A stretch of DNA of 64,000 nt from Sphaerotilus uruguayifluvii (GCF_013294065.1 NZ_JABSNM010000003.1:1-64000); one strand, 5' to 3'; counted from the first letter of the stretch, positions 31,800 through 41,063 are shown. Numbers and translations: made by a program. Notes: generated by a model not told the origin, from the sequence alone.

Positions 31800-32228
31800 G
31801 CCGCTGGACCGGGCCGCTCCGGCCCGGCTGCAACACTCTGCGCCAAAACTGAGGGACACCCGCGTGACGCGGCCGTGTCGTGCTGTGTCGTGTCCGGGGC
31901 GCGCGCTGCCGCGCCCTGCGCCGCCGGCCTCTCCCGCCCGGCACCGGAGCCGCTCCGGCCCCGCCGACCGGCCCGGGACTTTCCCTGATGTCCGACCCCG
32001 CCGGCGCGCCCCGAGCGGCGCCGCCACGGCCTGACGTGCCCGGGTTCGCGGGTTTTCACGGAGCGGGACCGCCTGCAGGCCTTCGCGGCGGCCCCTGCGG
32101 AGGGGCAGACAGGCACGGGAGTTGCGGAATGTCCCCCGAGCAGACAGGGTTCGCGCCGGTCCGGTGGCTACCGGCGCTCCCACTCCCACCCGTCGCGCCC
32201 AAAGACCACCCGCGCCCAAGGAGACAAC
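31800..32228 (+). promoter_or_regulatory. Long upstream region of the xox operon
   Basis: About 430 bp without a convincing gene. At 31809-31827 a perfect 8-bp GC stem with a three-base loop (CCGGGCCG/CGGCCCGG) may end the argH transcript. A repeated TGTCGTG element occurs near 31876-31896. The xoxF promoter and any lanthanide-dependent control should lie here, but I cannot place -35/-10 boxes with confidence. AAGGAG lies a few bases before the xoxF start. Confidence 0.5.
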
Positions 32229-34058
32229 ATGATGAAGACTCGAGACAGCTGGAGTTCCTGGATGGTCCGTGGCGCCTGCGCCGCGATGGCGGCCGGCCTG
32301 CCGGCGCTGGTCATGGCCAATGCCGATGTCGAGAAGCTGACCGCGAACCCGAAGAACTGGGCGATGCAGGCCGGCGACATGTTCAACCAGCGCTACAGCC
32401 AGCTCAAGCAGATCAACAAGGACAACGTCGGCAAGCTGCAGGTCGCCTGGACCTTCTCGACCGGCGTGCTGCGCGGCCACGAGGGCTCGCCGCTGGTGGT
32501 CGACGGCACGATGTACCTGCACTCGCCCTTCCCGAACAAGGTCTTCGCGATCGACCTCGACACGCAGAAGATCAAGTGGAAGTACGAGCCCAAGCAGGAC
32601 CCGGCCGTCATCCCGCAGATGTGCTGCGACACCGTCAACCGCGGTCTGGCCTACGCCGAGGGCAAGGTCTTCCTGCAGCAGGCCGACTCCAACCTGGTGG
32701 CGCTGGACGCGAACACCGGCAAGATGATCTGGACCGTCAAGAACGGCGATCCGAAGCTCGGCGCGGTCAACACCAACGCCCCGCACGTCTTCAAGGACAA
32801 AGTGATCACCGGCATTTCCGGCGGCGAATGGGGCGTGCGCGGCTTCCTGGCCGCCTACGACATCAACACCGGCAAGCAGGTCTGGAAGGGCTACTCGACC
32901 GGCCCGGACAGCGAGATCCTGATCGACCCGCAGAAGACCACCACCTGGACCGACGGCCGGGTCGCGCCGGTCGGGCCGGACTCCTCGCTGAAGACCTGGC
33001 AGGGCGACCAGTGGAAGATCGGCGGCGGCACCACCTGGGGCTGGTACAGCTACGACAAGGCGACCAACTCGGTCTACTACGGCACCGGCAACCCCTCGAC
33101 CTGGAATCCCTCGCAGCGCCCGGGCGACAACAAGTGGTCGATGTCGATCTGGTCGCGCGACGTCGACACGGGCCGCGTCAACTGGGTCTACCAGATGACC
33201 CCGTACGACGAGTGGGACTTCGACGGCATCAACGAGATGATCCTGGCCGACATCAAGGTCAAGGGCCGCGACACCAAGGCGCTGGTGCACTTCGACCGCA
33301 ACGGCTTCGGCTACACGCTGGACCGCACCAACGGCGCGCTGCTGGTGGCCGAGAAGTACGACCCGGCGGTCAACTGGGCCACGCACGTCGACATGAAGAC
33401 CGGGCGGCCGCAGGTCGTCTCGCGCTACTCGACGGCGCAGAACGGCCCCGACGTCAACACCAAGGGCGTCTGCCCGGCCGCGCTCGGCTCGAAGGACCAG
33501 CAGCCCGCCGCCTTCGACCCCGAGACCAGGCTCTTCTACGTGCCGACCAACCATGTCTGCATGGACTACGAGCCGTTCAAGGTCGAGTACACCGCCGGCC
33601 AGCCCTATGTCGGCGCGACGCTGGCGATGTACCCGGCACCCAACAGCCACGGCGGCATGGGCAACTACATCGCCTGGGACGCCGGCACCGGCAAGATCGT
33701 GCAGAGCAAGTCCGAGAAGTTCTCGGTCTGGTCCGGCGCGCTCAACACCGCCGGCGGCCTCAGCTGCTACGGCACGCTCGAGGGCTACCTGAAGTGCGTC
33801 GACAAGAAGGACATCAACAAGGAGCTGTTCAAGTTCAAGACGCCCTCGGGGATCATCGGCAACGTCTTCACCTACGAGCACAAGGGCCGGCAGTACATCG
33901 GCGTGTTCTCGGGCATCGGCGGCTGGGCCGGCATCGGCATGGCCGCGGGCCTGGAGAAGGACAACGACGGCCTCGGGGCGGTCGGCGGCTACCGCGAGCT
34001 GAGCCAGTACACCGAGCTCGGCGGCTCGCTGACGGTGTTCGCGCTGCCCAGCAACTGA
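32229..34058 (+). CDS. xoxF: Lanthanide-dependent PQQ methanol dehydrogenase, XoxF type
   Basis: A 609-residue periplasmic quinoprotein oxidising methanol. A signal peptide ends near residue 30 (LVMANA). The beta-propeller carries W-motif repeats, the vicinal disulfide pair C132-C133 (MCCDTV) that stacks on PQQ, and DEWDFDG, in which D330 is the catalytic base position and D332 the extra Asp that coordinates a lanthanide; calcium MxaF enzymes have Ala there. That Asp and the absence of an mxaI-like small subunit gene support XoxF. It heads a tightly packed operon of periplasmic helpers that runs to 40689. Confidence 0.95.
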   Translation: MMKTRDSWSSWMVRGACAAMAAGLPALVMANADVEKLTANPKNWAMQAGDMFNQRYSQLKQINKDNVGKLQVAWTFSTGVLRGHEGSPLVVDGTMYLHSPFPNKVFAIDLDTQKIKWKYEPKQDPAVIPQMCCDTVNRGLAYAEGKVFLQQADSNLVALDANTGKMIWTVKNGDPKLGAVNTNAPHVFKDKVITGISGGEWGVRGFLAAYDINTGKQVWKGYSTGPDSEILIDPQKTTTWTDGRVAPVGPDSSLKTWQGDQWKIGGGTTWGWYSYDKATNSVYYGTGNPSTWNPSQRPGDNKWSMSIWSRDVDTGRVNWVYQMTPYDEWDFDGINEMILADIKVKGRDTKALVHFDRNGFGYTLDRTNGALLVAEKYDPAVNWATHVDMKTGRPQVVSRYSTAQNGPDVNTKGVCPAALGSKDQQPAAFDPETRLFYVPTNHVCMDYEPFKVEYTAGQPYVGATLAMYPAPNSHGGMGNYIAWDAGTGKIVQSKSEKFSVWSGALNTAGGLSCYGTLEGYLKCVDKKDINKELFKFKTPSGIIGNVFTYEHKGRQYIGVFSGIGGWAGIGMAAGLEKDNDGLGAVGGYRELSQYTELGGSLTVFALPSN

Positions 34059-34140
34059 ACCGAGCCTGCACCGGACGGCCTCCCCCGCGGGGTGGGGCCG
34101 CTCCTGCCGAGCCTTCGCCCGTCCTGCCCTGCCCATCGCC

Positions 34141-34542
34141 ATGAAGACATCCGCACTCGCCCTCGCCCTGCTGCTGATCGGCCCGGCCCTCGCCGCCCGG
34201 GCCCAGGCCACCACGCCCGACAAGCCGCTCTACACCGTCCAGGAAGGCTACAAGGTCGACGCCGACACGATGAAGGGCTTCCGCACCTGGCGCTCGGCCG
34301 CCTGCGACCGCTGCCACGGCCCGAACCAGGAAGGCATGGTCGGCCCGTCGCTGGTCAACAGCCTGAAGGTGCTGACCAAGGCCGAGTTCATCGCCACGGT
34401 GACCGGCGGCCGCCTCGACAAGGGCATGCCCAGCTTCGGCGCCAGCCCGGTGGTCGCCGACAACATCGAGCACCTCTACGCCTACCTGAAGGGCCGCTCC
34501 GACGGCGCCATCACCCAGGCCAAGGTGCAGGAGATCAAGTGA
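34141..34542 (+). CDS. xoxG: XoxG-like cytochrome c, electron acceptor for XoxF
   Basis: A 133-residue exported cytochrome with a signal peptide (about 1-23, ending ARAQA) and one heme site, C55-D-R-C-H59 (CDRCHGPNQEGMVGPSL). Likely Met ligand in KGMPSFG. It is shorter than cytochrome cL (MxaG), which is common for XoxG. Position directly after xoxF and before xoxJ is the standard order, so it should take electrons from XoxF to the respiratory chain. The stop overlaps the xoxJ start (TGATG). Confidence 0.88.
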   Translation: MKTSALALALLLIGPALAARAQATTPDKPLYTVQEGYKVDADTMKGFRTWRSAACDRCHGPNQEGMVGPSLVNSLKVLTKAEFIATVTGGRLDKGMPSFGASPVVADNIEHLYAYLKGRSDGAITQAKVQEIK

Positions 34543-35438
34543 TGCGCCCGCGTGCCTCGCGTCGTCCGCTGGCGGCCGCGCTGCTGGCGCTGGCCTGCGC
34601 GGCGCTGTCGGCCCCGGCCGCGCTGGCCGACGAGCCGGCGCGCCGCGCATTGAAGGTCTGCCAGGACCCGAACAACCTGCCCTTCTCCAACCTCGCCGGC
34701 GAGGGGCTGGAGAACCGGCTGGCCGAGCTCCTCGGCCAGGCGCTGGGCCTGCCGGTCAGCTACTACTCCTTCCCGGCGCGCATGGCCTTCATCCGCAACA
34801 CGCTGCGCTACAGGCTGCCCGGCGAGGACTTCCGCTGCGACATCGTCATGGGCGTGCCGGCCGGCTTCGATCAGGTCTCGGCGACGAAGCCCTACTACCG
34901 CTCGACCTACGCGCTGGTCTACGCGCGGGGACGCGGGCTCGACGGCGTGCGCAGCGGCGCGGACTTCCTCGCGCTCGACCGGGCGACGCTGAAGGCGCTG
35001 CGCATCGGCCTGTTCGACCGCTCGCCGGCCTCGGAATGGCTGGCGCGGCACGATCTGGTCGACCAGGGCGTGCCCTATCCGATGCTCAACGCCGACCCGG
35101 CGCAGTACCCGGGCGAGCTGATCGAGAAGGAGCTGGCCGGCGGGCGGCTCGACGCCGCCATCGTCTGGGGTCCGATCGCCGGCTACTACGCGCGGCGGGT
35201 CCGGCAGCCGGAGCTGGTGGTCGTGCCGCTGGCGTCCGAGCCGGGCGTGAAGTTCGACTACGCGATGGCGATGGGCGTGCGCCACGGCGAGCCGGAGTGG
35301 AAGGCGCAGGTCGAGCGGCTGCTCGAGCGCGAGGCGCCGCGCATCCGCGCGATCCTGCAGGACTACGGCGTGCCGCTGGTCGAGGCCGATCCGGCCACGG
35401 CCCCGACCGCCACGGCCTCGGCCGCAGCGAGCCGCTGA
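34542..35438 (+). CDS. xoxJ: XoxJ, periplasmic-binding-protein-like methanol dehydrogenase partner
   Basis: A 298-residue exported protein with a signal peptide ending PAALA and a type-2 periplasmic binding fold: LKVCQDPNNLPFSN at the start of the mature protein, CDIVMGVPAGFD, and GGRLDAAIVWGPIAGYYA. This is the quinoprotein-associated MoxJ/XoxJ family, thought to help activate or mature the dehydrogenase rather than transport solutes. It overlaps xoxG at its start and the next gene at its end (TGATG). Confidence 0.88.
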   Translation: MRPRASRRPLAAALLALACAALSAPAALADEPARRALKVCQDPNNLPFSNLAGEGLENRLAELLGQALGLPVSYYSFPARMAFIRNTLRYRLPGEDFRCDIVMGVPAGFDQVSATKPYYRSTYALVYARGRGLDGVRSGADFLALDRATLKALRIGLFDRSPASEWLARHDLVDQGVPYPMLNADPAQYPGELIEKELAGGRLDAAIVWGPIAGYYARRVRQPELVVVPLASEPGVKFDYAMAMGVRHGEPEWKAQVERLLEREAPRIRAILQDYGVPLVEADPATAPTATASAAASR

Positions 35439-36181
35439 TGCGCCGCCGGATCGCCCGCCTGCTCCTGCCGGCCGCGGTGGCGGCGGCTGCGCTGGTCCTG
35501 CCGGGCGCGGCAGCGCTCGCGGCCGAAGACGCGCCCTCGAACACGCCCCCGGGCACGCCCGACTATTCCGCCGCCGAGCGGCTGCTGCTGATGGACGACC
35601 AGCTCTCGGCGCTGCTGCCGCGGCTGCCGCTGACGCTGGGCTACCGCTTCGAGCGGCGCGGCCGGCTCGACGCGGCCTTCGCCGAGCCGGTCGGCATCGC
35701 GGTGGCGCGCGAGGCCGACGGCAGCTGCTGCCACGCGCGCGGCGACTTTCTCGCCGGCGAGCACCGCGTCGACCTGCCCGAGGTCGACCATGCTCGCGGC
35801 AACCCGGTGGTGCTGTATTTCCTCGAGCACGACATCCGCGACCTGAACCGGCGCACCCGCGGCTCGGTGGCCTACTTCCGCAAGCGCATCCGCATGGCGC
35901 TGTACGAGGCCGCGCGGATCGACGAGGTCGCCTTCGTCTACCAGGGCCGCCGCACCCAGGGGCGGCGCATCACCATCGAGCCCTACCTGAACGATCCGCA
36001 GCCGGCGCGGCTGCGCGAGTTCCTGCGCCGGCGCTATGTCTTCGTGCTGTCGGCCGAGGTGCCCGGCGGCATCGCGGCGATGCAGGCCGGCACGCCCGCC
36101 GCAGACGCCGGCGCCGGCACCGAGCCGCTGCTGCTCGACGAGCTGCGCCTGGACGGCGTCGAGCTCGGCCCGCCGGCCTGA
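35438..36181 (+). CDS. Exported protein of unknown function in the xox operon
   Basis: A 247-residue protein with a signal peptide (about 1-28, ending LALAA). The mature part contains a Cys pair in DGSCCHARGDF, the segment LPEVDHARGNPVVLYFLEHDI, and a basic helix (YFRKRIRMALYEAARI). I do not recognise the family. Tight coupling with xoxJ (overlapping stop/start) argues for a periplasmic role in methanol dehydrogenase assembly or electron flow, which is inference. Confidence 0.7.
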   Translation: MRRRIARLLLPAAVAAAALVLPGAAALAAEDAPSNTPPGTPDYSAAERLLLMDDQLSALLPRLPLTLGYRFERRGRLDAAFAEPVGIAVAREADGSCCHARGDFLAGEHRVDLPEVDHARGNPVVLYFLEHDIRDLNRRTRGSVAYFRKRIRMALYEAARIDEVAFVYQGRRTQGRRITIEPYLNDPQPARLREFLRRRYVFVLSAEVPGGIAAMQAGTPAADAGAGTEPLLLDELRLDGVELGPPA

Positions 36182-36213
36182 CCCCTTCGCCACCGCCCGC
36201 CCAGGCCGCCACC

Positions 36214-36594
36214 ATGACGAAGCTTCCCGTACTGACCCGGCCCGCGCCGGCCCTGTCGTCCGCCCTGTCGCTGGCGCTGCTGCTGCTCGTGCCGGGCGCC
36301 GCCCGGGCCCACGACTACCCCACCGTCGACCGGGTGCTCTACGTGCAGGACTGCCTGCGCGCCCATCCCGGCCCGGCCTTCGAGATGATCAACAAGTGCT
36401 CCTGCGCGGTCGACCGCATCGCCGAGGCGGTCCCGCACGAGGAGTACCTGACGATGCTGACCGCCTTCAACGCCAACACCATCGGCGGCGAGCGCGGCAG
36501 CGCGATCCGCGACGCCGAGCCGATGCAGCAGCTGGTGCGGCGCTTCCGCGAGCTGCAGGGCCGGGCGAAGAAGGCCTGCTTCATCACGCCCTGA
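36214..36594 (+). CDS. Small exported Cys-containing protein in the xox operon
   Basis: A 126-residue protein with a signal peptide (about 1-32, ending GAARA). The mature part has four Cys: QDCLRAHP, KCSCAVDRI and KKACFITP, spaced as two possible disulfides. The family is unknown to me. It sits between two periplasmic genes of the same operon, so it probably functions in the periplasm alongside the methanol oxidation proteins. Confidence 0.7.
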   Translation: MTKLPVLTRPAPALSSALSLALLLLVPGAARAHDYPTVDRVLYVQDCLRAHPGPAFEMINKCSCAVDRIAEAVPHEEYLTMLTAFNANTIGGERGSAIRDAEPMQQLVRRFRELQGRAKKACFITP

Positions 36595-36608
36595 AGCCCG
36601 CGCCCGCC

Positions 36609-37646
36609 ATGTCCGCGTCCGCACTCCGCACGCTGAGCGCCCCGGGCGTCATCGGCGCCCTGATGGCGCTGGGCCTGCCCGCGCACGCCCAGCCCGTCCG
36701 GACGCCGCCGCCCGCGCCCGCGCTGGCCTGGATCACCAACCAGGGCAGCGACGACGTCAGCGTCATCGACCTGCAGGCGCGCCGCGTCGTCGCCACCGTG
36801 CCGAGCGGGCCGGCGCCGGCCGGCGTGGCGGTCCTGCCCGGTCGCGGCGAGGTCGCGGTGGCCCATGCAGGCGACGGCAGCATCGGGCTGATCGACATCG
36901 CCACGCGGCGCGAGGTCGCGCGCATCGCCGCCGGCGCCGGCACGGTCGGCGTGGCCGCCAGCGCGGACGGCCGGCGGCTGTTCGCGGCCGACTGGCACGG
37001 CCAGGCGCTGGTCGTCATCGACCCGGCGACGCGGCAGGTGCTGCGGCGCGTGCCGCTCGGGCGCGCGCCGGCCGGGCTGGCGGTGCAGGCCGACGGCCGC
37101 CATGTCTGGGTCGCCGAGCGCGACGACGACCGGGTCGCGCTGGTCGATGCCGAGGCCGGCACGCTGCTGGCGCGCATCGGCGTGGGCGCCGGGGCGCATC
37201 CCTTCGCGCTGCTGCTCGACGAGCAGCGCGGCCGGCTGCTGGTGCTGGGCGTGCAGGACAGCCGCCTGTCGGTGATCGACCTGGCGCGGCGCGAGCTGCT
37301 GCGGCAGCTGCCGACCGGGCGTGCGCCCTACGCGGCGGTGCTGGCCGACGCGGGCCGGCGGCTGCATGTCAGCAGCCAGCAGGACGACCGCATCGACGTG
37401 TTCGACGCCGACACGCTCGCGCCGCTGGGCACGGTCGGCGACCTGGCCTGGCCGGAGGGCCTCGACGCGCATGGCGGCGAGGTCTGGGCGGTCAGCTGGA
37501 TGGACGACGCCGTCGTCGCCCTCGACGCCGCCAGCGGCCGGCTGCTCGCGCGCATTCCGGTCGGCCGCAATCCGCGCGGCTTCGGCCGCTTCGTGTCGGT
37601 CGACGACACGCCCGCTTCCCCGCCCCCAGGAGACCGGAGCCGATGA
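36609..37646 (+). CDS. YVTN-type beta-propeller protein, quinoprotein-associated
   Basis: A 345-residue exported protein with a signal peptide ending PAHAQ. It consists of about seven repeats of roughly 42 residues with the YVTN-like pattern, for example AWITNQGSDDVSVIDLQARRVVATV and RLFAADWHGQALVVIDP. Such propellers accompany PQQ-dependent dehydrogenases, but their role is not established. The stop overlaps the next gene (ATGA). Confidence 0.82.
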   Translation: MSASALRTLSAPGVIGALMALGLPAHAQPVRTPPPAPALAWITNQGSDDVSVIDLQARRVVATVPSGPAPAGVAVLPGRGEVAVAHAGDGSIGLIDIATRREVARIAAGAGTVGVAASADGRRLFAADWHGQALVVIDPATRQVLRRVPLGRAPAGLAVQADGRHVWVAERDDDRVALVDAEAGTLLARIGVGAGAHPFALLLDEQRGRLLVLGVQDSRLSVIDLARRELLRQLPTGRAPYAAVLADAGRRLHVSSQQDDRIDVFDADTLAPLGTVGDLAWPEGLDAHGGEVWAVSWMDDAVVALDAASGRLLARIPVGRNPRGFGRFVSVDDTPASPPPGDRSR

Positions 37647-38197
37647 AGACCTCCCCCCTCGCCCTGTCCCGCCGCCCGCTGCTGGCGCTGCTGGCCTGGC
37701 CCCTGCTGCTGGCGGTGCCGCCGGCCGGCGCCCACGGCCCGACGCGCCAGAAGGTGGTCGAGTCGGTGCTGATCGACGCCCCGCCGGCGCGGGTCTGGGC
37801 GCTGATCCGCGACTTCTCGGCGCTGAAGGACTGGCACCCGGCCATCGCCGAGAGCCCGGCCGACCAGGGCAACACGCCCGGCTCGGTGCGCACGCTCAAG
37901 CTCAGGAACGGTGCGACGCTGGCCGAGACGCTCGATGCCTGGGACGACGCGAAGATGCGCTACACCTACCGCGTCAAGGACGGCCTGCCGGCGCTGCCGG
38001 TGAGCAACTACGCCTCGACGATCAGCGTCAGCGACCAGGGCGGCCGCGCGCTGGTCGAGTGGCGCGGCGGCTTCTACCGCGGCCATCCGAACAACGATCC
38101 GCCGCCGGAACTCAACGACGAGGCCGCGGTCGCCGCGGTGACCGGCGTCTACCGCAGCGGGCTGGAGCAGCTGAAGAAGCTCGCCGAGGGCCGCTGA
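37643..38197 (+). CDS. MxaD-like SRPBCC-domain periplasmic protein
   Basis: A 184-residue protein with a signal peptide ending PAGAHG and a START/SRPBCC (helix-grip) domain: VVESVLIDAPPARVWALIRDFSALKDWHP at the N-terminus and a C-terminal long helix (VYRSGLEQLKKL). This matches MxaD, a periplasmic protein that aids electron transfer between methanol dehydrogenase and its cytochrome. It overlaps the propeller gene by four bases and lies one base before the next start. Confidence 0.85.
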   Translation: MKTSPLALSRRPLLALLAWPLLLAVPPAGAHGPTRQKVVESVLIDAPPARVWALIRDFSALKDWHPAIAESPADQGNTPGSVRTLKLRNGATLAETLDAWDDAKMRYTYRVKDGLPALPVSNYASTISVSDQGGRALVEWRGGFYRGHPNNDPPPELNDEAAVAAVTGVYRSGLEQLKKLAEGR

Positions 38198-38198
38198 C

Positions 38199-39242
38199 AT
38201 GGTGCAGGCCGGTCGGCGCCGCCTGCTGGGACTGCTCGGGGCGGGCCTGTGGCGCGGCAGCCGGGCCGCGCCGCCCGGCCCGCCGGACAAGCCGCCGCCC
38301 GAGCTGCCGCTCGAACTCGCGCCCGGCGTCTTCATGTTCCGCGGCGCCCGCGGTGAGCCCGGCCCCGACAACCTCGGCCGCACCGGCAACGCCGCCTTCG
38401 TCGTCGGCCCCGGCGGCGTGGTCGCGGTCGATGCCGGCGTGTCGTGGCGGCAGGGCCGGCAGCGGCTGGCGGCGATCGAGCGCCAGACCGGCCGCCGTCC
38501 GGCCGCGCTGCTGCTGACGCAGGCGCGCCAGGAGTTCCTGTTCGGCGCCGCGGCCTTCGAGGACGCCGGCGTGCCGCTGCTGATGCATGCCGACGCGCTG
38601 GCGCTGATGCGCTCGCGCTGCGAGACCTGCCTGCGCCGGCTGCGCCAGCAGCTCGGCGAGCCGGAAATGCACGGCACCCGGCTGCCGCGGCAGATCCGCG
38701 CCTTCGACGCCACGCAGGCCCCGGCGGCGCTGCCGCCGATCGGCCGCGCGCTGCAGCTGCTGGTGGCACAGGACGGCCGCACGGACGCCTGCCCGGGCCG
38801 CGCCGCGCTGCTCGACGCGGACAGCGGAACGCTGATCGCCGGCGCGCTGCTCGACGTCGAGACGGTGCCCGACGTGCAGGACGGCGACCTGCCCGCCTGG
38901 CTGGCACGGCTCGACGCGCTGGCGGCCGCGCCCGCGCCGCTGCGCCACTGCGTCGGCGGCCACGGCCCGCCGGGCCGCGCCGACGCCGTGGCGCGCACCG
39001 CGCACTATCTGCGCACGCTGCAGCAGGACTGCGCCGCCCGGCTCGCCGAGGGCCTGCCGCTGGCCGAGGTGGCCGACGCGGTCGCGCCGCCCGCGGGCTG
39101 CGAGGACTGGGACGGGCTGGACATCACGCACCGCCGCAACGCCTCGGTCATCTACCTGCGGCTCGAGCAGGCGCTGCTGCGCGCCCGCGCGGACCCGCCC
39201 GCCCCGCCCGTCCTGTCCACCCCGTCCGGAGGTCCGCCGTGA
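38199..39242 (+). CDS. Quinoprotein-relay metallo-beta-lactamase-fold protein with lost metal motif
   Basis: A 347-residue protein related to the quinoprotein relay zinc metallohydrolases. The fold start is clear (GNAAFVVGPGGVVAVDAGVSWRQG). Where the family has HxHxDH it reads LLLTQARQEFLFGAAAF, so three expected metal-binding His and the Asp are replaced. The late glycine-His segment (VGGHGPPG) is kept. It probably does not hydrolyse as other members do, and may act as a structural or binding protein. An N-terminal twin-Arg-like stretch (GRRRLLGLL) precedes a short hydrophobic segment. The next gene overlaps its stop. Confidence 0.8.
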   Translation: MVQAGRRRLLGLLGAGLWRGSRAAPPGPPDKPPPELPLELAPGVFMFRGARGEPGPDNLGRTGNAAFVVGPGGVVAVDAGVSWRQGRQRLAAIERQTGRRPAALLLTQARQEFLFGAAAFEDAGVPLLMHADALALMRSRCETCLRRLRQQLGEPEMHGTRLPRQIRAFDATQAPAALPPIGRALQLLVAQDGRTDACPGRAALLDADSGTLIAGALLDVETVPDVQDGDLPAWLARLDALAAAPAPLRHCVGGHGPPGRADAVARTAHYLRTLQQDCAARLAEGLPLAEVADAVAPPAGCEDWDGLDITHRRNASVIYLRLEQALLRARADPPAPPVLSTPSGGPP

Positions 39243-40126
39243 TGAACCCGAAGCGCCGCCATCTTTCCCTGCTCGCCGCGGCCTGGGCCGCGCCGCTGCT
39301 GGCGCCGCGGCGGACCTGGGCGGCCGACAGCCCGATCGGCACACCCGGCACGCCCGGCCTGCCCGGTCCGGTCGGCCACGGCGACGGCTCGCCGCAGTGG
39401 ACGCTGCTGCGCCGGCGCCTGTTCGGCGAGCGCGAGATCCTCGTCGGCGAGGCCTCGCGGGTGCGGCTGATCGTGCCGCTGCGCGCGGCCTTCGGCGCGT
39501 CGGTGCCGGTGCGCATCGTGTCGCGGCAGGCGCCGGGCGCATCGCCGCGGGTGCGCCGCGCCTGGCTGCTGGTCGACCGCAATCCTTCGCCGCTGGCCGC
39601 GACGATCGACTTCGGCGAGGACATCGGCCCGGCCGACCTGGAGACACGGCTGCGCGTCGACGAGTACGGCCACATCCGCGTCGTGCACGAACTCGACGAC
39701 GGCTCGCTGCACGCCGACTCGCGCTACGTCAAGGTCTCGGGCGGCTGCAGTGCGCCGCCCAACCGCGACACGCCCGAGCTGATCGGCCGCACGACGCTGC
39801 GCCTGCCCGAGGGCCTGAACCCGGGCCGGCCGACGCCGCTGGAGCTGACGGTGCTGCACCCCAACGACACCGGCTTCGAGATGAACCAGCGCACGCTGCT
39901 GTACGTGCCGGCGCATTTCGTGCGGCGCCTGAGGCTGCAGCTCGGCGGGCGCCTGCTGCTCGAGGCCGAGACCGACTTCTCGATCAGCGAGAACCCGCAC
40001 TGGCGGCTGTCCTTCCTGCCGCGCGAGCGCGCCGAGGTCCTCTCGGCCGAGATCGAGGACTCGCGCGAGCAGCATTTCCACGCCCGGCTCGATCCGGCCG
40101 GGGGCCGCGACGGGGGCGGTTCATGA
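39242..40126 (+). CDS. Quinoprotein-associated SoxYZ-like carrier protein
   Basis: A 294-residue exported protein; the N-terminus has RRHLSLLAAAWAAPLLAPRRTWAA, a leader of the Tat-compatible kind. A SoxY-like immunoglobulin domain is followed by a SoxZ-like one (about 195-285, LELTVLHPNDTGFEMNQRT). The link holds VSGGCSAPPNRDTPE, with a single Cys. SoxYZ carriers bind substrates through a Cys near the C-terminus; here it is internal. By family it belongs to the quinoprotein relay gene set. Overlaps its neighbours by one and four bases. Confidence 0.82.
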   Translation: MNPKRRHLSLLAAAWAAPLLAPRRTWAADSPIGTPGTPGLPGPVGHGDGSPQWTLLRRRLFGEREILVGEASRVRLIVPLRAAFGASVPVRIVSRQAPGASPRVRRAWLLVDRNPSPLAATIDFGEDIGPADLETRLRVDEYGHIRVVHELDDGSLHADSRYVKVSGGCSAPPNRDTPELIGRTTLRLPEGLNPGRPTPLELTVLHPNDTGFEMNQRTLLYVPAHFVRRLRLQLGGRLLLEAETDFSISENPHWRLSFLPRERAEVLSAEIEDSREQHFHARLDPAGGRDGGGS

Positions 40127-40689
40127 ACGCGCCGGCCGCCGGCCGGGGCTGGACGCGCCGCCGGGCGGCGGCCGCCGCGCTGCTGCCCGTGCTGCTTCCG
40201 CTGGCGGGCGCGGCGGACGCCGGTGTTCCGGCCGCGTATGCGCCGGTGGTGGTCGAGCCGCGCCCGGACGACGCCGGCCGCCTCGAGTTCGACCTGCGCC
40301 CGGCGCAGCAGCGCGCGCGCCAGCTCGGCCGCGCGCTCTATGTCTACCTCGGCGCCGACGACTGCCCCTACTGCCGCCGCTACGAGGATTTCCTCGCCGA
40401 GAACGCCGGCGCGCTGGCGCGGCGCTTCGCCGCCGGCTATGTGGTGGCCGACCTGCGCGGGCGGCTCTCGCTCGCGGCCGAGCGGCTGATGCTGCGCACC
40501 GAGGCGCTGCGCCTGCCCTATGCCGACTTCCAGCGCGCGATCGGCGACGCACGCGCGCGGCTGCTGGTCTACCCCTGCATCTGGCTGCTCGATGCCGGCA
40601 GCGGCCGGCCGCTGATGCAGATGCCCGCCGGCGCCGGCACCTTCCTGACCGTCGACGAGCAGATCGAGATCCTGGACCGGATCGAATGA
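40123..40689 (+). CDS. Exported thioredoxin-fold protein, last xox-operon gene
   Basis: A 188-residue protein with a basic N-terminus and hydrophobic leader ending AGAADA. The mature part has a thioredoxin-like fold with active-site-like GADDCPYCRRYEDF (CPYC). This motif is that of periplasmic disulfide reductants/isomerases and of the SoxW group. It may keep the SoxYZ-like carrier or XoxF disulfides in the right redox state, which is inference from order. It overlaps the upstream gene by four bases. Confidence 0.8.
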   Translation: MNAPAAGRGWTRRRAAAAALLPVLLPLAGAADAGVPAAYAPVVVEPRPDDAGRLEFDLRPAQQRARQLGRALYVYLGADDCPYCRRYEDFLAENAGALARRFAAGYVVADLRGRLSLAAERLMLRTEALRLPYADFQRAIGDARARLLVYPCIWLLDAGSGRPLMQMPAGAGTFLTVDEQIEILDRIE

Positions 40690-40709
40690 AGCCGCCTGCG
40701 GCCTGCGGG

Positions 40710-41063
40710 TCAGCCGCCGGCGCGCTTGACCGTGCGGCCCTTGGCCTGCAGCCAGGCGACGACCTTGGCGACATGGTCGCCCTGGATCTCGACCACGCCG
40801 TCCTTGGCGGTGCCGCCGCTGCCGCAGGCGGCCTTCAGCGCCTTGGCCAGCGCCGTCAGCTCCTCGCCCGCCAGGCCCAGGCCGCGCACCACGGTGACCG
40901 CCTTGCCGCCGCGCCCCTGCGTCTCGCGGCTGACCTTGACGACGCCGTCGGGCGTGCCCGAGACGGCCGCCGCGCGGCACAGGCATTGCAGCACCGGCTG
41001 GCGGCAGTCCGGGCAGACCCGGCCGGAATCGGTGGAATAGACGAGGCGGGAATCGGCAGGCAT
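40710..41063 (-). CDS. yciH: Sui1/YciH-family translation initiation factor-like protein
   Basis: A 117-residue protein starting at MPADSRLVYSTDSGR, the usual YciH start. An N-terminal zinc-ribbon-like segment (CPDCRQPVLQCLC) is followed by the SUI1 domain: VVKVSRETQGRGGKAVTVVRGL and ELTALAKALKAACGSGGT with KDGVVEIQGDHV. It resembles eIF1 and is thought to influence start-codon fidelity. The frame is open 15 codons further upstream. Convergent with the xox operon, about 20 bp apart. Confidence 0.87.
   Translation of the reverse strand: MPADSRLVYSTDSGRVCPDCRQPVLQCLCRAAAVSGTPDGVVKVSRETQGRGGKAVTVVRGLGLAGEELTALAKALKAACGSGGTAKDGVVEIQGDHVAKVVAWLQAKGRTVKRAGG

Noticed and set aside
31872-32228. Open frames between the YkgJ-type gene and xoxF
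   Set aside because: Their products are Arg/Pro/Ala-rich without motifs, and they run into xoxF in the wrong frame. Treated as leader.
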